In this document: in pieces, positions 8,851 through 18,582 of the stretch
How the letters are laid out: every line of letters begins with the position of its first letter
Position numbering within the stretch: the stretch's first letter is position 1
Source of the DNA: Streptomyces ambofaciens ATCC 23877
Lineage (GTDB): Bacteria; Actinomycetota; Actinomycetes; Streptomycetales; Streptomycetaceae
Assembly: GCF_001267885.1 (NCBI RefSeq)
Contig: NZ_CP012382.1
Coordinates: 5,133,001-5,197,000 of the forward strand
Direction: 5' to 3'
DNA: 64,000 nt
The notes under the pieces: generated by a model
What the model was told of the DNA's origin: nothing
What the model saw: the letters and a program-made list of their open reading frames with translations, nothing else
Database searches by the model: none
Program-made: the position numbers and the translations under genes

Positions 8851-9858
8851 ATGACTGCTTCGCCTGGCCGCCGTGTCCTGCTCGCCGCCCCCCGTGGCTA
8901 CTGCGCGGGTGTGGACCGCGCCGTGATCGCCGTCGAGAAAGCCCTGGAGCAGTACGGCGCTCCCGTCTACGTCCGGCACGAGATCGTCCACAACAAGTAC
9001 GTCGTCCAGACCCTGGAGAAGAAGGGCGCCGTCTTCGTCGAGCGGACGGAGGAGGTCCCCCCGGGGAACATCGTCATGTTCTCCGCGCACGGCGTGGCCC
9101 CCGTCGTCCACGAGGAGGCCGAGCGCGGCCGTCTCGCCACCATCGACGCCACCTGTCCGCTCGTCACCAAGGTGCACAAGGAAGCCGTCCGCTTCGCGAA
9201 CGACGACTACGACATCCTCCTGATCGGCCACGAGGGCCACGAGGAGGTCATCGGCACCTCCGGCGAGGCACCCGACCACATCCAGCTGGTCGACGGACCC
9301 GAGGACGTCGCCAAGGTCGAGGTCCGGGACCCGTCCAAGGTCGTCTGGCTCTCCCAGACCACCCTCTCCGTGGACGAGACCATGGAGACCGTCGACGCGC
9401 TCAAGGACAAGTTCCCGCAGCTCATCTCCCCGCCGAGCGACGACATCTGCTACGCCACGCAGAACCGCCAGCTCGCCGTGAAGCAGATGGGCGCCGAGGC
9501 CGACCTGGTGATCGTCGTCGGCTCCCGCAACTCGTCCAACTCCAAGCGGCTCGTCGAGGTCGCCAAGCAGGCGGGCGCGCGCGACGCGTACCTCGTGGAC
9601 TTCGCCGACGAGATCGACGCGGCCTGGCTGGAGGGCGTCACCACGGTGGGCGTCACCTCCGGAGCGTCCGTTCCGGAGGTGCTGGTCGAGCAGGTCCTGG
9701 AGTGGCTGTCGCAGCGCGGTTTCGAGGACGTGGAGATCGTCAAGGCGGCCGAGGAGTCGATCATCTTCTCGCTGCCGAAGGAGCTCCGCCGCGACCTGCG
9801 CGAGGAGGCGGCGTCCCTGGTGGCGGAGCGAGGCGGCTCCGGTACGGCCGGGGCGTGA
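8851..9858 (+). CDS. ispH: 4-hydroxy-3-methylbut-2-enyl diphosphate reductase
   Basis: 335 residues. It performs the last step of the MEP isoprenoid pathway, reducing HMBPP to IPP and DMAPP with a [4Fe-4S] cluster. The three conserved cysteines are visible in [25 protein letters not shown] and [12 protein letters not shown]. The substrate-binding motifs SAHGVAP, GHEGHEE and VGSRNSSNS are intact. Start chosen at 8851 on the basis of the leaderless -10 element. 29 bp separate it from ppgK, but that gene has its own leaderless-type signal. Confidence 0.96.
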   Translation: MTASPGRRVLLAAPRGYCAGVDRAVIAVEKALEQYGAPVYVRHEIVHNKYVVQTLEKKGAVFVERTEEVPPGNIVMFSAHGVAPVVHEEAERGRLATIDATCPLVTKVHKEAVRFANDDYDILLIGHEGHEEVIGTSGEAPDHIQLVDGPEDVAKVEVRDPSKVVWLSQTTLSVDETMETVDALKDKFPQLISPPSDDICYATQNRQLAVKQMGAEADLVIVVGSRNSSNSKRLVEVAKQAGARDAYLVDFADEIDAAWLEGVTTVGVTSGASVPEVLVEQVLEWLSQRGFEDVEIVKAAEESIIFSLPKELRRDLREEAASLVAERGGSGTAGA

Positions 9859-9887
9859 CCGTCAGTCGTCCGTCGTAACGTGGAGCC

Positions 9888-10652
9888 ATGCAGATCTTCG
9901 GCGTGGACATCGGCGGATCCGGGATCAAGGGCGCCCCTGTGGACCTCGACAGGGGCGACCTGGCCCAGGAGCGCCACAAGGTACTGACCCCGCACCCGGC
10001 GACCCCCGACGGCGTGGCCGACGGGGTCAAGCAGGTCGTCGAGCACTTCGGCTGGACCGGCCCGGTCGGGCTGACCTTCCCGGGGGTGGTCACGGGCGGC
10101 GCCACGGTCCGCACCGCGGCCAACGTGGACAGGAACTGGATCGACACGGACGCACGGGCCCTGTTCAGCGAGCGGCTGGGCGGGCTGGACGTGACCGTCG
10201 TCAACGACGCCGACGCGGCGGGCGTCGCCGAGATGCGCTTCGGCGCCGGCCGGGACCGCAAGGGCACGGTCATCCTCCTCACCTTCGGCACCGGCATCGG
10301 CAGCGCCGTCTTCACCGACGGCGTCCTCGTGCCCAACAGCGAGCTGGGTCACCTGGAGCTGGACGGCCACGACGCGGAGAAGCGCGCCTCCAGCAAGGCC
10401 AAGGAGGACCACGACATGTCGTGGGAGCACTGGGCCCACCGCGTGCAGAAGTACCTCGCCCACGTCGAGATGCTGTTCTCACCCGAGCTGTTCGTCATCG
10501 GCGGCGGCGTCAGCCGCAAGGCGCACAAGTTCCTGCCCCACATCGAGGGCATCAAGGCGGAGATCGTCCCCGCCCAGCTCCAGAACAACGCGGGCATCGT
10601 GGGGGCGGCGATGCACGCGGCCGACCGCGCGAGCGGGACCAGCCTCGGCTGA
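9888..10652 (+). CDS. ppgK: Polyphosphate glucokinase
   Basis: 254 residues, ROK-family fold. The phosphate-binding motif [16 protein letters not shown], the catalytic [16 protein letters not shown], and [13 protein letters not shown] are present. The [11 protein letters not shown] segment and the [16 protein letters not shown] block are characteristic of actinobacterial polyphosphate-dependent glucokinases, which phosphorylate glucose with inorganic polyphosphate. A TAACGT box 6 nt before ATG 9888 suggests leaderless expression. The stop codon lies inside the first unit of an 8-bp tandem array. Confidence 0.94.
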   Translation: MQIFGVDIGGSGIKGAPVDLDRGDLAQERHKVLTPHPATPDGVADGVKQVVEHFGWTGPVGLTFPGVVTGGATVRTAANVDRNWIDTDARALFSERLGGLDVTVVNDADAAGVAEMRFGAGRDRKGTVILLTFGTGIGSAVFTDGVLVPNSELGHLELDGHDAEKRASSKAKEDHDMSWEHWAHRVQKYLAHVEMLFSPELFVIGGGVSRKAHKFLPHIEGIKAEIVPAQLQNNAGIVGAAMHAADRASGTSLG

Positions 10653-10718
10653 CCGGCTGACCGGCTGACCGGCTGACCGGCTGACCGGCTGACCGGCTGA
10701 CCGGCTGACCGGCTGGCC
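10647..10718. repeat. Tandem 8-bp array (GGCTGACC)x8 plus one variant, overlapping the ppgK stop
   Basis: Eight perfect GGCTGACC units run from 10647 to 10710, then a ninth GGCTGGCC. The ppgK TGA (10650-10652) lies in unit one. Beyond it, 10719-10830 is degenerate low-complexity sequence built of GTGCCGG/CATGCAGGTC-like words. The 185-bp gap to the next gene holds nothing else I can identify. Confidence 0.9.
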
Positions 10719-10837
10719 ATGCAGGTGTGCCGGCCAGGTCGTGCCGGCCATGCAGTTCGTGCCGGTGGTGCAGGTCGTGCCGGCGGTGCTGCCCGTGCAG
10801 GCCGTGCCCGCCGTGCCGGCCGTGGCCGACCCGTCCG

Positions 10838-11476
10838 TCACACCGGCTGACGCTTCCGCGCGGCGGCCCGCCGACGCAGCAGCCGGATCCGGCGGACGAT
10901 CACGGTCGCCCCCGCGACCAGCGTCCCGCCGTACAGCCAGCCCGCCTCCGTGGCCAGGGCGGTCACGAGCCCCATCAGCCGCCCGCCGAGCCCCTGGCCG
11001 CCCTCGGCGACGGTCACCAGGCCCACGGCGAAGGCGATCGGTACGACCACGGGGGCGGTCAGCAGGTCGCCCCGGCGCACCCACACCGCGGTGAGCAGGC
11101 ACACCGGCAGGAACAGCACGCCGTACACCGTGAGGGACGCGCCGAACAGCAACCGGTCGAGGAAGCCGAGCACGAGCATCACCGCCGCGCAGAACAGGCC
11201 GCTGCCCAGCCCGGTCAGCCGGGGATCGGGCATCTGGCGCAGGGCACGCAGCGCCCGCGCCACCGGCGGACCGGACCGCGGCGCGGGGGCCGGCCGCACC
11301 GGCGCCGGCCGGGCCGTGGCCGGTCTGCGCGAGGCGCCGCCCGCATCCGGCCCGCCGCCGGGCCGGACGGCGGCCCGCCCGGCCGCGGCGCCGCCCGCTC
11401 CCCGCCCCTGCGGGGGCAGCGGCGCCCGACCCCGTCGCGGTCCGTACTGCGCAGGTCGCGTCCTGTGTTGCTCCAC
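10838..11476 (-). CDS. DUF6542-like membrane protein
   Basis: 212 residues. The N-terminal 80 residues are basic and Pro/Ala/Arg-rich, presumably disordered and cytoplasmic. Four hydrophobic segments follow (about residues 90-110, 115-130, 143-160 and 172-192). It ends with a basic RRIRLLRRRAAARKR tail. The family sits beside ychF in Streptomyces and has no known function. The GTG start at 11476 lacks an obvious ribosome site. It is divergent from ychF. Confidence 0.7.
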   Translation of the reverse strand: MEQHRTRPAQYGPRRGRAPLPPQGRGAGGAAAGRAAVRPGGGPDAGGASRRPATARPAPVRPAPAPRSGPPVARALRALRQMPDPRLTGLGSGLFCAAVMLVLGFLDRLLFGASLTVYGVLFLPVCLLTAVWVRRGDLLTAPVVVPIAFAVGLVTVAEGGQGLGGRLMGLVTALATEAGWLYGGTLVAGATVIVRRIRLLRRRAAARKRQPV

Positions 11477-11651
11477 TGGACCAACTTAGGTCTGTTTATG
11501 TGCCGAATAGGCCGACAGACACGCCGTCGGGCAGAGCTGGCCGAGCGTTCGACGCCACGCGGGGGCGGCAGCGGCCACCCCGTAGACTGGTGGATCGGCC
11601 CTGCCTGGCCCACCCCACTCCTCCGCATCCTCACGTACGGGAAGTCGCAAC

Positions 11652-12728
<1,077 letters not shown>

Positions 12729-12740
<12 letters not shown>

Positions 12741-12816
12741 CGGCTGACAGACCACCGCGTCGCTGGTCTGGCAAACATGCAGGTCAGAGAGGGTCCGACT
12801 CTTCGGAGTCGGGCCC
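12729..12816 (+). repeat. Direct repeat copy A: ychF 3' end plus terminator (left flank of island)
   Basis: 88 bp, matching 16035-16122 without gaps at about 71 positions. The first 15 bases TTCAACGTGTAGCGG, which include the ychF stop codon, are identical in both copies. Candidate attachment-site remnant. Confidence 0.75.
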
Positions 12817-12826
12817 TTGGTTTTTC
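12791..12826 (+). terminator. Intrinsic terminator of ychF
   Basis: GGGTCCGACTC-TTCG-GAGTCGGGCCC forms a stem of 11 pairs including one G-T, with a stable TTCG tetraloop, and is followed by TTGGTTTTTC. The second copy at 16097-16122 keeps the stem with compensating changes. Confidence 0.8.
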
Positions 12827-12944
12827 CCGTGCTGAGATGGGATCGGGAGGCCCGTGCTGGGATGTGTGCGAGCGGGGCGTTGACCGAGCTGTGAAGGTAG
12901 TGCGGACGTGGCGCTTTTCCTACTCGTTTGACACAATCGGGGGC

Positions 12945-13229
12945 ATGGCTGAGGCGACGTACAGCATCGGGGAGGGGCCAGCGACGCGGGTGAGCCTGTC
13001 GCTGCCGGAGGGGACCGCGGAGGCGATCCGGGCGCGGGTGGGCAAGCGGGAGTTCTCCGCGTTCATCGCCGAGGCGGTCGAGCGTGAGCTGCGCGGGCAG
13101 GTCCTGGACGAGTACCTGGCGGACTACGAGAGCCGCAAGGGGCCGGTCTCCGAGCAGGCTCGTCAGCGGGCGCGGCAGGTCTTCGACGGGGTGTTCGCCG
13201 AGGAGGCCGAGTGGCCCGCCGCAGGCTGA
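12945..13229 (+). CDS. VapB-like antitoxin
   Basis: 94 residues. A ribbon-helix-helix DNA-binding segment is visible at about residues 14-50 (TRVSLSLPEGTAEAIRARVG, then FSAFIAEAVERELRG). The C-terminal region EYLADYESRKGPVSEQARQRARQVFDGVF would wrap the toxin. RHH antitoxins usually autorepress. The ATG at 12945 sits just after CGGGGGC; a CACAAT box lies 7 nt upstream, so the message may be leaderless. It overlaps the toxin gene by 19 nt. Confidence 0.8.
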   Translation: MAEATYSIGEGPATRVSLSLPEGTAEAIRARVGKREFSAFIAEAVERELRGQVLDEYLADYESRKGPVSEQARQRARQVFDGVFAEEAEWPAAG

Positions 13230-13624
13230 GTCACGAGGGGACGCTCGTCCTCGACAGCGAGGGACTCTCGCAGCTGCTCGCCGACGACGAGCAGGTGGTG
13301 GCTCTGATCGCTGAGGCGCGCTCGCGGGGCATGGAGGTCGTGATCAGTGCACTCGCCATCATCGAAGCCGTCCACGCCCGTACGAACAAGTCCCGCCTGA
13401 ACTGGGTGCTTTCCGGGCTGCGGGTCGTTCCCGTCGGCGACGAGGAGGCAAGGGCTGCCTCGAAGCTGCTGATGAATGCCGGATTGCACGGACACAAGTA
13501 CGCGATCGATGCGGCCATCGCCGAGGCCGCGCTGCGACAGCACCGCCCCGTGGTCATGCTGACTTCCGATATTGACGACATGGCCAAGCTGTGCGGTGGG
13601 CGGGTCCGGCTCGTGGCGGTGTGA
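13211..13624 (+). CDS. PIN-domain ribonuclease toxin (VapC-like)
   Basis: 137 residues. PIN-domain acidic residues are visible: D15 (LVLDSEGLS), E52 (IIEAVHAR), D100 (KYAIDAAIAEAAL) and D120/D122 (LTSDIDDM). These bind Mg2+ for RNA cleavage, typically of tRNA or mRNA. The GTG start at 13211 lies inside the antitoxin gene, giving translational coupling. With the RHH partner it forms a type II toxin-antitoxin module, commonly found on mobile islands. Confidence 0.82.
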   Translation: MARRRLSHEGTLVLDSEGLSQLLADDEQVVALIAEARSRGMEVVISALAIIEAVHARTNKSRLNWVLSGLRVVPVGDEEARAASKLLMNAGLHGHKYAIDAAIAEAALRQHRPVVMLTSDIDDMAKLCGGRVRLVAV

Positions 13625-13640
13625 TTTCCCTTGGTCCGGC

Positions 13641-13800
13641 TCAGTAGGACCGGGGTCCGTAGGGGCTCCAGTGACCGAGGAAGGGCTTGAGGTCGTCGCC
13701 GCTGGGTTTCGGCGGCGTGGGTTTCCTGCATGGCGGCTTCCCAGCGCTTTTGCTGTACCTCTCTGGCTTGCTGGTTGTTCTTCCAGAGGCCGGTCGGGGA
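13641..13800 (-). pseudogene. Frameshifted 3' remnant of an unidentified gene
   Basis: On the minus strand one frame reads ISPTGLWKNNQQAREVQQKRWEAAMQETHAA and an adjacent frame reads PPKPSGDDLKPFLGHWSPYGPRSY before a stop at 13641. The two pieces look like one coding sequence broken by a frameshift, with no start. Not identified; the short helical, glutamine-rich part is non-diagnostic. Confidence 0.35.
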
Positions 13801-13809
13801 GATCTGCCC

Positions 13810-14088
13810 ATTCGCTTGCACGGTGCGGGCTGCCGCACGCCCGCGCCTACGCGGCCGTCGACGAGCACCCCTTGGCCGCGCGCCCTGCTCGCCGCCGAAG
13901 ACGCCCTCCTCCCGGAGGACGGTCCCCAGCCCAGCTACTCCCGTGTGAGCGGCCCGGCCGCCGGCACCGTGGCCAGCCACACCGCCCGCACCCTGACCGA
14001 CCTCGCCGACCACATCGGCACCGAACAGCAGCACCGAGACGCCCTCACCCGCTGGGACCCCGGAAAGTACAAGCGCCGCAGTCGGGCG
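13810..14088 (+). pseudogene. Internal fragment of a Streptomyces helical-repeat regulator (probable)
   Basis: The plus strand encodes HARAYAAVDEHPLAA in one frame and then RALLAAEDALLPEDGP and GPAAGTVASHTARTLTDLADHIGTEQQHRDALTRWDP in another, with strong GC3 bias throughout. This resembles the C-terminal tetratricopeptide-like region of Streptomyces XRE-type regulators. No start codon is present and it stops abruptly at the 3' end of the DUF6000 gene at about 14090. It is a broken piece created by recombination. Confidence 0.4.
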
Positions 14089-14095
14089 ACTGCGG

Positions 14096-14728
14096 CTACG
14101 GCTGGGTCCAGCCGTGGGCGAAGCCGCACTGGAGGTCGGTCCAGCGGTGTCGTTCGGCGGGAATGTATTCGGGGGAGTCCTGGAGGTGCGCAAGGGCCTG
14201 GACCCACCCGTCCCAGAGGCCGTTGGGCTGGGTGAAGCGGTCGGCGTGGTGGGTGCCGAGGTGGGCGTCGAGGCGGAGGAGGGCACCGAGGGCTGCGGGC
14301 TGGTCGTAGCGGAGGTCGGTGCGGGGGAGGTAGCGGTCGAGGTAGGCGGTGAGGATCTCGGCGTCCGCGTGGGTGCCGAAGCGGGCCAGGGCGAAGCAGT
14401 AGGCGCCGCCGGAGAAGCAGAACTCGCTGGCGAGGAGCAGGTCGCCGATGCGTTTGCGGAACGTGGCGCGTCGGCCTACGCCGATCAACCAGCCGGCGGT
14501 GAGGCGTGAGCGCCACTCGTAGCCGAGGAGGGCCTCCAGCTCGGCGTCGGTGATCGTGGCCGCGTCGTCGATGAGGTGACGGGTGAAGCGTTCGGTGTGT
14601 GGCCACCCAGGCCGCAGGATGCGACCGCTCTTCAGGTCGAAGTAGCGCGCGCGGCCTGAGTCCTTCCTCGTCACGTAGCGCTCGATCACGTAGCCGTAGC
14701 CGATCTCCTCGGGGTGCTGGAACGGCAT
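14096..14728 (-). CDS. DUF6000-family protein
   Basis: 210 residues, no signal peptide or membrane segment. The pattern YVIERYVTRKDSGRARYFDL, IGVGRRATFRKRIGDLLLASEFCFSGGAYCFALARFGTHADAEIL matches the DUF6000 family as I recall it, a helical-repeat-like protein with PBS/HEAT character. Function unknown. It begins 3 nt after the stop of the HEAT-like gene, so it is the third gene of a tight minus-strand operon 15840-14096. Confidence 0.65.
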   Translation of the reverse strand: MPFQHPEEIGYGYVIERYVTRKDSGRARYFDLKSGRILRPGWPHTERFTRHLIDDAATITDAELEALLGYEWRSRLTAGWLIGVGRRATFRKRIGDLLLASEFCFSGGAYCFALARFGTHADAEILTAYLDRYLPRTDLRYDQPAALGALLRLDAHLGTHHADRFTQPNGLWDGWVQALAHLQDSPEYIPAERHRWTDLQCGFAHGWTQP

Positions 14729-14731
14729 CGG

Positions 14732-15463
14732 TCACCTCTCCGGGTACAGGTCGGCACGGTCGATCCAGGTGGGGGCGACGAAGATGTTCCTGTCGGTGGG
14801 GGCTTCGGACGCTTCCAGTAGGGACCAGGTGCGGGACTCCTCGACCAGGTGCTCCCAGGGCGCGGTCCAGTCGAGTTCCCAGTCCAGGCCAGTGTCGGAG
14901 ATGCCGTACATGCGGTCGGCGTCCACCCGCCAGAACTGGGAGTAGAGGATCACCTGGGCGTGGTCGGCCAAGTCGTTGATGATCTCCGCGAAGTGGGCCG
15001 AGGGCCAGCCCGGGGCGTCGTCCGCAGCGGTGGTTCGCAGGTGCGCGGTGAGCGGCGGGACAACGGGGGCGCGTGCGCCGAGTTCGGTCAGGGCCCAGCG
15101 GATGCCTTCCGGCTCGCTCCAGTCCGGTGGCGTCGCCCGTTCCAGGCAGGCGCGAAAGGCGCGGCGCACAGGCTCGACCGCGCCGTCGATCTCCAGGCTC
15201 GCCAGGGCCATCGCCGCCCATTCCCGGACGGTGGAGTCGTCGCTGCGCAGGAAGGCCACCAGAGCGGGGCCGCAGCGTGGGTCCGCCACCTCTTCGAAGA
15301 CCTCGATGGCGGTCAGCTGCCCGAAGCCGCCGAGGGAGGGCAGTCCGTCGATGATGGCGGGGATGGCGTCGGAGCCGATGCCGATCAGTTCTGCGCGGGC
15401 GTCGTACGACGGGCCGGTCGAGTCGTCGAGCTGCTGGATGAGTCTCTCGATGCGGGTCGTCAT
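14732..15463 (-). CDS. HEAT-repeat-like protein
   Basis: 243 residues. Repeated helical pairs are visible (IPAIIDGLPSLGGFGQLTAIEVFEEVADPRCGPALVAFL, then STVREWAAMALASLEIDGAVEPVRRAFRACLE), typical of HEAT/PBS-lyase repeats used as protein-binding scaffolds. The C-terminal third is different and acidic (TGLDWELDWTAPWEHLVEES). The ATG at 15463 overlaps the stop of the CPCC gene in an ATGA, so the genes are translationally coupled. Such small proteins are often immunity proteins of polymorphic toxins; no toxin is present here. Confidence 0.65.
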   Translation of the reverse strand: MTTRIERLIQQLDDSTGPSYDARAELIGIGSDAIPAIIDGLPSLGGFGQLTAIEVFEEVADPRCGPALVAFLRSDDSTVREWAAMALASLEIDGAVEPVRRAFRACLERATPPDWSEPEGIRWALTELGARAPVVPPLTAHLRTTAADDAPGWPSAHFAEIINDLADHAQVILYSQFWRVDADRMYGISDTGLDWELDWTAPWEHLVEESRTWSLLEASEAPTDRNIFVAPTWIDRADLYPER

Positions 15464-15840
15464 GGGCGGTCCCGGCGCCAGAAAGCGGGCAGCCACCAGC
15501 AGAGCACCGAGCTGTCGTCGGGCCACGGGACGCGGTCCTCGGCCTCCCAGTCCTCGAAGGAGTCGCGTGTCAGATCGATGGGGCGCCAGGCGGGGTCGAG
15601 CGGCTCGTCCTCGGCAGGCGGGCGGACGAACCGCCGACCGTGCTCGTCGCAGGCGCCGAAGTCCTGGTAGTTCCGCTGGGCCTCGATCAGGGAGACCTTA
15701 TTCGCCCCGCCTGCCATGGTTGGCCAGCGGAACTGGACCCCGTCATCCTCCCAGAAGCAGACGGGGCAGATCTCGTACGAGCCGGGCATCGCGTCCAGCA
15801 CGCGGTGTCCGCAGCACGGGCAGGGGTAGGAGTCGCTCAC
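15460..15840 (-). CDS. CPCC-family cysteine-rich protein
   Basis: 126 residues. The N-terminal zinc-ribbon-like motif YPCPCCGHRVLD...YEICPVCFWEDDGVQ (residues about 5-35) defines the CPCC domain. Then comes a NKVSLIEAQRNYQDFGACDE segment and an acidic, tryptophan-rich tail. The function is unknown; the domain is frequent beside polymorphic toxin and immunity genes. GTG 15840 is preceded by GGAG at 9 nt. First gene of the three-gene minus operon. Confidence 0.75.
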   Translation of the reverse strand: MSDSYPCPCCGHRVLDAMPGSYEICPVCFWEDDGVQFRWPTMAGGANKVSLIEAQRNYQDFGACDEHGRRFVRPPAEDEPLDPAWRPIDLTRDSFEDWEAEDRVPWPDDSSVLCWWLPAFWRRDRP

Positions 15841-17306
15841 CTGCGCAGTCTCCTTGGAGGTCCCGCCGGTGTGCCATGCATTTCTCTGCCTGGGGTGCCC
15901 GGCCAGTCCGCAGCCAGTCCGCAGGACACCAGTGAATGGCCGTTGGGAGCCAACGCGTGCCAACCAGGAAGGCCCAGGTCAGAGCTATAGATGGGGCTCC
16001 GCCGCAGGTCAGAACCAGTCCGCACACATCGGGCTTCAACGTGTAGCGGGTCACTTGGCACCGCTTCGCTGATCCGGCAAACGTGCAGTTCGGCGAGGGC
16101 CCGACTCTTCAGAGCCGGGCCTCCTGGCGGAGGCCCGCGCCCTGGTCGGCTCGGCCCTGCGGACCGGCGCGTCCGCCGACGCGCTGCGCCTGCGACCAGC
16201 GTCGCCGCCGGGTGCCGCCGCGCGGGCCGCAGCAGGGCGGCGAAGAACCGCCCGGTCTCGGCCCGTTCGGCGCGCGGCGCCTTCCCCTTCCGCGCCCGCC
16301 GCGCGGCCCGGCGCTCGGTGCGCCGGCCGAGCTTCACCAGCAGCGCCGGCAGCACGGTCAGCGAGCCCGCCACCGCCACGGCGACGACCAGGACGGTGCC
16401 CGTGGCGAGCGAGGAGAAGATCACGTCGGTGGCGAGATAGAGGGTGGCCGTGGACGCGATCACCGCGAGTCCGGAGATCACGATCGACCGCCCGGCCGTC
16501 GCCGCCGCCAGCTCCACGAGCGCCTCCGACGTGAGCCGCCCGCCCGCGCGTGCCCGCTCCTCCCGCTCCCGCTTGAGGTAGAAGAGCGTGTAGTCGACGC
16601 CGACCGCCAGGCCGATCAGGAGGATCAGGTTCGTGCCCACGCCCGCGTCCGGGATCAGGTGCGAGGCCAGCATGTTGAGACCCATCGCCGCGGCGATCGA
16701 GGTCAGCGCCAGCAGCAGCGGCACCCCGGCCATCACCGCCGAGCCGAAGACGACCAGCAGCGTGATCAGCGTGACCGGCAGCGAGATCCGCTCCGAGAGG
16801 GCGAGGTCCTCGTCGCGCTGGTCGTTGACGCCCTTGCTGATCGCGGGGGAGTCGGTCTCCTCGATCTTCAGACCAGGGTGGGCCCTCGCCACCTTCTCGG
16901 TCTCCGCCAGCAGCGGGACGACGTTCTTCTTGCCCTCCAGCTCGGGGCCCTTGAGGGTCACCGACACGCGGACGGTGTCGCCGTCGCGCGAGCGCACCGG
17001 ATCGGCGACGCTCGCGACCTCCGGCAGTTTCGCCATCCGCGCGGCGACGTCCCGGGCCGCGGCCTCCGCGCCGTCGCCACCGCGGATCGTGACGTGCTCG
17101 ACCGGCTTGCGCTGAAGCCCGGCCTCGGTCGCCAGCTGCTCGGCCCGGCCGGCCTCGCCGACCCAGAAGTCCTCGGTGGTCGCTTGGTGGCTTCCGGCCG
17201 TCATCCCTGCGCTGAGGCACAGCACTACGAAGACGAGCCAGCCGATGATCGCCCGCCAGGGGTGGAGGGCGCTCCAGCGCGCCATCCTTACGGAGATGTT
17301 GGTCAT
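15837..17306 (-). pseudogene. MMPL-family transporter, truncated at its C-terminal half
   Basis: From ATG 17306 about 367 residues match RND/MMPL exporters: N-terminal helix (HPWRAIIGWLVFVVLCLSAGM), a periplasmic loop, then membrane segments with the GVGTNLILLIGLAVGVDYTLFYLKREREERA signature. Homology ends at about 16195 (HPAATL); the frame then runs through unrelated sequence and the direct repeat to a stop at 15837. Full-length family members have a second loop and six more helices, so the product should be non-functional. The break coincides with the right edge of the accessory island. Confidence 0.7.
16035..16122 (+). repeat. Direct repeat copy B: displaced ychF 3' end and terminator (right flank of island)
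   Basis: Ungapped partner of 12729-12816. It carries the same stop-codon sequence TTCAACGTGTAGCGG and a diverged form of the terminator hairpin, but there is no ychF coding sequence upstream of it. The stretch 15841-16034 before it holds no recognisable gene. Confidence 0.75.
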
Positions 17307-17573
17307 GACATCGATGCTGGCCGCGAGGCCCGGGGTGGCATCAGGACCGGCAGGTCGAACCTCGTGTCCACCGACCGGTGGACACGGGCCGGGGGTTTCC
17401 CCCACGCATGGCCCGCCGCGGCCACCGCCGGCGTGGCCTCACGGCCACCACAAGCGGCAGAGTCCCCGGGGTGCGGGGGGAGCGGAAGGGCCGCCGGTTT
17501 GCCGACACGAGGACACCTCGCCGCCTCGGAGCCCCCGGCCGGACCGCGGCCAGTCCGTCCGCCCCGGCCCGCG

Positions 17574-17693
17574 GCCTCCCGCTCGTCCGCGCCTCCCGCT
17601 CGTCCGCGCCTCCCGCTCGTCCGCGCCTCCCGCTCGTCCGCGGCCTCCCGCTCGTCCGCGCCTCCCGCTCGTCCGCGGCCTCCCGCTCGTCCG
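17574..17693. repeat. Seven tandem copies of a 17-bp repeat (GCCTCCCGCTCGTCCGC)
   Basis: Units start at 17574, 17591, 17608, 17625, 17643, 17660 and 17678, two of them separated by one extra G. The array lies in the 412-bp gap between the truncated MMPL start and the end of the sugar permease gene. The rest of the gap (17307-17573) shows no gene. Confidence 0.85.
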
Positions 17694-17718
17694 GGGCGTG
17701 CGTCCCGTCCGGCGTCCG

Positions 17719-18582
17719 CTACTTCGTGGCCCCCTGCGCGAACCCGTTGTAGATGTAGCGCTGGAGGAACAGGAAGATCACCAGGGTCGGCACGATCACG
17801 AGGATGGCTCCGGCGGAGATGTTCTCCCAGTGCGCCCCGAAGGGCCCCTTGAAGCGGAACAGGGCCGTCGACATCGTTCCGAGTTCCTCGGAGGGCATGT
17901 AGAGGAACGGGATGTAGAAGTCGTTGTACGTGGTGATGCCCTTGATGATGACCACGGTCGCGACCGCCGGCTTGAGCAGCGGAAAGATGATCTTCCGGTA
18001 GATCGTGAAGGAGTTGGCGCCGTCGAGCCGTGCCGCCTCGTCGAGGGATTTGGGGATGCCGCGGATGAACTGCAGGAAGATGTAGATCGACACGATGTCG
18101 GTGCCCATGTACAGCAGGATCGGCGCCCAGCGGGTGTCGAACAGGCCGAAGCTGTTGACGACCTGGAAGGTGGCGACCTGCGTGGTCACGCCGGGGACCA
18201 GGGTGGCGATCAGGAACAGGGCCATGACGAGGCCCTTGAAGCGGAAGTCGAAGCGGTCGATGGCGTACGCCGTCATGGAGCCGATGAGTACGGTGCCGGT
18301 GATGGAGAACAGCAGGATGAAGGCGGTGTTGCCGAAGGCCGTCAGCAGGTGGCCGTCGGTGAACGCCGTGGCGTAGTTGGAGAAGTTCAGCCAGTCGTCC
18401 GGCAGGGCCAGGGCGCCCTGTCCGTCGGAGATCTCGTCGTAGGACTTCAGCGAGGTCAGGAACACCACGAGGAGGGGGACGAGGACGACGAGGGAGGCGA
18501 TGACCAGCGACAGATAGGTGAGCGCGGTGCCGACGCGGGGGCGTCGGCGGGAGGGGTCCCGGTCGGGGACGGCGACGGTCAT
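17719..18582 (-). CDS. Sugar ABC transporter permease (MalG/CUT1 type)
   Basis: 287 residues with six hydrophobic segments. The EAA loop DEAARLDGANSFTIYRKIIFPLLKPA contacts the ATPase. It forms the inner-membrane channel with the upstream MalF-type permease. The ATG at 18582 overlaps the TGA of that gene (ATGA). No ATPase gene is nearby; Streptomyces CUT1 importers usually borrow the shared MsiK ATPase. The locus indicates beta-mannooligosaccharides as the likely substrate. Confidence 0.88.
   Translation of the reverse strand: MTVAVPDRDPSRRRPRVGTALTYLSLVIASLVVLVPLLVVFLTSLKSYDEISDGQGALALPDDWLNFSNYATAFTDGHLLTAFGNTAFILLFSITGTVLIGSMTAYAIDRFDFRFKGLVMALFLIATLVPGVTTQVATFQVVNSFGLFDTRWAPILLYMGTDIVSIYIFLQFIRGIPKSLDEAARLDGANSFTIYRKIIFPLLKPAVATVVIIKGITTYNDFYIPFLYMPSEELGTMSTALFRFKGPFGAHWENISAGAILVIVPTLVIFLFLQRYIYNGFAQGATK

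Noticed and set aside
12925..12937. TTGACA at about 12928 as a -35 element of the antitoxin gene
   Set aside because: It lies only about 12 nt before the ATG, too close to function as -35 for this start.
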